Made by a program: the position numbers and the translations under genes
Notes under the pieces: generated by a model
The model's database searches: none
What the model was told of the DNA's origin: nothing
What the model saw: only the letters and a program-made list of their open reading frames with translations
NCBI GenBank assembly: GCA_937858455.1
Contig: CALLYN010000135.1
Span: 1-7,091, forward strand
Length of the DNA stretch: 7,091 nt
DNA from: an uncultured Kouleothrix sp.
GTDB lineage: Bacteria > Chloroflexota > Chloroflexia > Chloroflexales > Roseiflexaceae
Reading direction: 5' to 3'
Part shown: one piece after another, positions 6,401 to 7,091 of the stretch
How the letters are laid out: the number at the start of each line of letters is the position of its first letter
Position numbering within the stretch: position 1 is the first letter of the stretch

Positions 6401-6841
6401 CTATTCTTCCACAGGCTCGGCCACCAAAACCGGGATGATGCGGTCGGTTTTGGCCTGGTACTCCTGGTACGGCGGGTAGGCTGCCACTGCGAGCGCCCAC
6501 AGGCGCTGTCGCTCATCCGGATCGCTGACCTCGCGAACCCGCATCGCGTAGACTTCGGTCTTGTCGCGAATTTCAACATTGGGGTCAGCCTTCAGATTGT
6601 GGTACCACAAGGGGTGCGTGGGTGCGCCGCCCTGCGAGGCCACCAGAATATAGCTGCGCCCGTCAGTCACCCGCATCAGCGGCGTTTTGCGGATGGCCCC
6701 GGTCTTCCAGCCTCGATTGGTCACAATAATCACCGGCAGGCCGGTATCGCGCAGGGTCAGCGCTTCGGTGCCGCCGCTGCTCTCGTAGCGCTCCACCTGT
6801 TCCGCCACCCAGGCGCGCGGGCTAGGTTTGTAGTCGCTCAC
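6401..6841 (-). CDS. F420 (deazaflavin)-dependent nitroreductase family protein
   Basis: This 146-residue protein has the small split-barrel fold of the Ddn/PF04075 family, which uses reduced coenzyme F420 to reduce quinones, nitro compounds or similar electrophiles. Family marks are VTNRGWKTGAIRKTPLMRV (about 40-58), YILVASQGGAPTHPLWYHNL (about 64-83), KADPNVEIRD after it, and the C-terminal AAYPPYQEYQAKTDRIIPV region. Its length is normal for the family and it appears complete. The start is GTG at 6841 because AAGGAG lies six bases upstream and homology begins soon after. No signal peptide or membrane segment is visible. It has its own predicted promoter, and the kinase gene converges on it. 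The physiological substrate cannot be read from sequence. Its presence suggests that the host makes or takes up F420, which fits some Chloroflexota and Actinomycetota. Confidence 0.88.
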   Translation of the reverse strand: MSDYKPSPRAWVAEQVERYESSGGTEALTLRDTGLPVIIVTNRGWKTGAIRKTPLMRVTDGRSYILVASQGGAPTHPLWYHNLKADPNVEIRDKTEVYAMRVREVSDPDERQRLWALAVAAYPPYQEYQAKTDRIIPVLVAEPVEE

Positions 6842-6847
6842 AGTTGT

Positions 6848-6853
6848 CTCCTT
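6848..6853 (-). promoter_or_regulatory. Ribosome binding site of the nitroreductase
   Basis: AAGGAG on the minus strand ends six bases before the GTG at 6841. It is a near-perfect Shine-Dalgarno sequence and is the main reason for accepting the GTG start. Confidence 0.8.
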
Positions 6854-6907
6854 ATGCCGTTGGGTTTTTTGACGATCTGCGTAATATCTGCACTGCTGCT
6901 GTCAGCC

Positions 6908-6936
6908 AGTATAACACACCATTTTCTACGCTCATA
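6908..6936 (-). promoter_or_regulatory. Predicted promoter of the nitroreductase
   Basis: On the minus strand TATACT (6913-6908) is a good -10 element within GTGTTATACTGG. The hexamer 17 bp upstream, TATGAG, is a poor -35. The start point would be near 6901 with a leader of about 60 nt. A C-rich/T-rich patch (TTTTTT on the plus strand at 6865-6870) lies inside that leader. Confidence 0.35.
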
Positions 6937-6962
6937 CGCTCTTCGCTTGATCGCTTATAGAT

Positions 6963-7030
6963 TTAGGAGTTACGCACTTGCGTGCTTCGGCTTCCTCTCT
7001 GCCGAAGGCTGAGGGCGCCAAGTAAGCCCT
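6963..7030. repeat. Cluster of short inverted repeats
   Basis: TTAGGAGTTACGCACTTGCG begins the stretch and contains ACGCA (6972-6976) facing TGCGT (6979-6983). CTTCGGC (6985-6991) pairs with GCCGAAG (7001-7007) across TTCCTCTCT, and AGGGC (7012-7016) pairs with GCCCT (7026-7030). No coding sense is apparent. The arrangement looks like intergenic repeat or insertion-element debris leading into the terminal palindrome. Confidence 0.4.
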
Positions 7031-7091
7031 AAGAGCCTGTTTGAAAAGGGTGGTTTGGAGGGACGAAGTCCCTCCAAGTATCCACTTTTTC
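7031..7091. repeat. Palindromic repeat (MITE- or IS-end-like), cut by the window edge
   Basis: A perfect 10-bp stem, TTGGAGGGAC (7055-7064) with GTCCCTCCAA (7068-7077), closes on a GAA triloop. Outside it, GAAAA (7043-7047) pairs with TTTTC (7087-7091), and GTGG/CCAC pairing continues the structure with one bulge and a small internal loop. The outer left arm AAGAGCCTGTTTG (7031-7043) has its partner beyond the window. GAGCCTGTTTG-like termini recall insertion-sequence ends (recollection), so a short non-autonomous mobile repeat is plausible. Confidence 0.5.

Overview
This looks like metagenomic sequence made of two unlike parts. The left part (about 1-2080) has moderate GC, roughly 55% by eye. 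It carries a truncated SKI2-like helicase and most of an outer-membrane beta-barrel protein whose motifs recall Nitrospira-type diderm bacteria; that assignment is from memory of the family, not a search. The right part (about 2090-7091) is very GC-rich in coding sequence. It carries the first quarter of glgE, a complete GlgA/GlgM-type glycogen synthase gene, a soluble hybrid histidine kinase and an F420 (deazaflavin)-dependent nitroreductase. That set and codon style suit a filamentous Chloroflexota (Roseiflexus/Kouleothrix-like). No rRNA, tRNA or CRISPR array was seen.

Layout. 3-1007 (+): helicase N-terminal lobe, open at the left edge and missing its second RecA lobe. 1008-1167: short gap with three hairpins. 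1168-2484 (-): one uninterrupted frame that is really two genes, glgE codons 1 to about 132 followed in frame by about 300 codons of a beta-barrel, with the switch at about 2078-2091. 2485-2639: GC-rich hairpin spacer. 2640-3851 (-): glycogen synthase. 3852-4142: divergent promoter region with a repeated TAGCGCGGCG palindromic motif. 4143-6344 (+): PAS-GAF-HisKA-HATPase-REC kinase. 6401-6841 (-): nitroreductase, convergent with the kinase. 6842-7091: its promoter, then a run of hairpins ending in what looks like one half of a palindromic repeat cut by the window edge.

How the genes work together. glgA and glgE lie in the order and orientation of an operon. GlgA/GlgM-type enzymes can make maltose-1-phosphate from ADP-glucose and glucose-1-phosphate, and GlgE polymerises it into alpha-1,4-glucan. 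The kinase is transcribed away from glgA and could share control with it, but nothing shows a direct link. The most consequential observation is that the fused 438-residue frame, and anything inferred from joining the left and right halves, is probably an assembly chimera and not a new protein. I found no convincing undescribed system.
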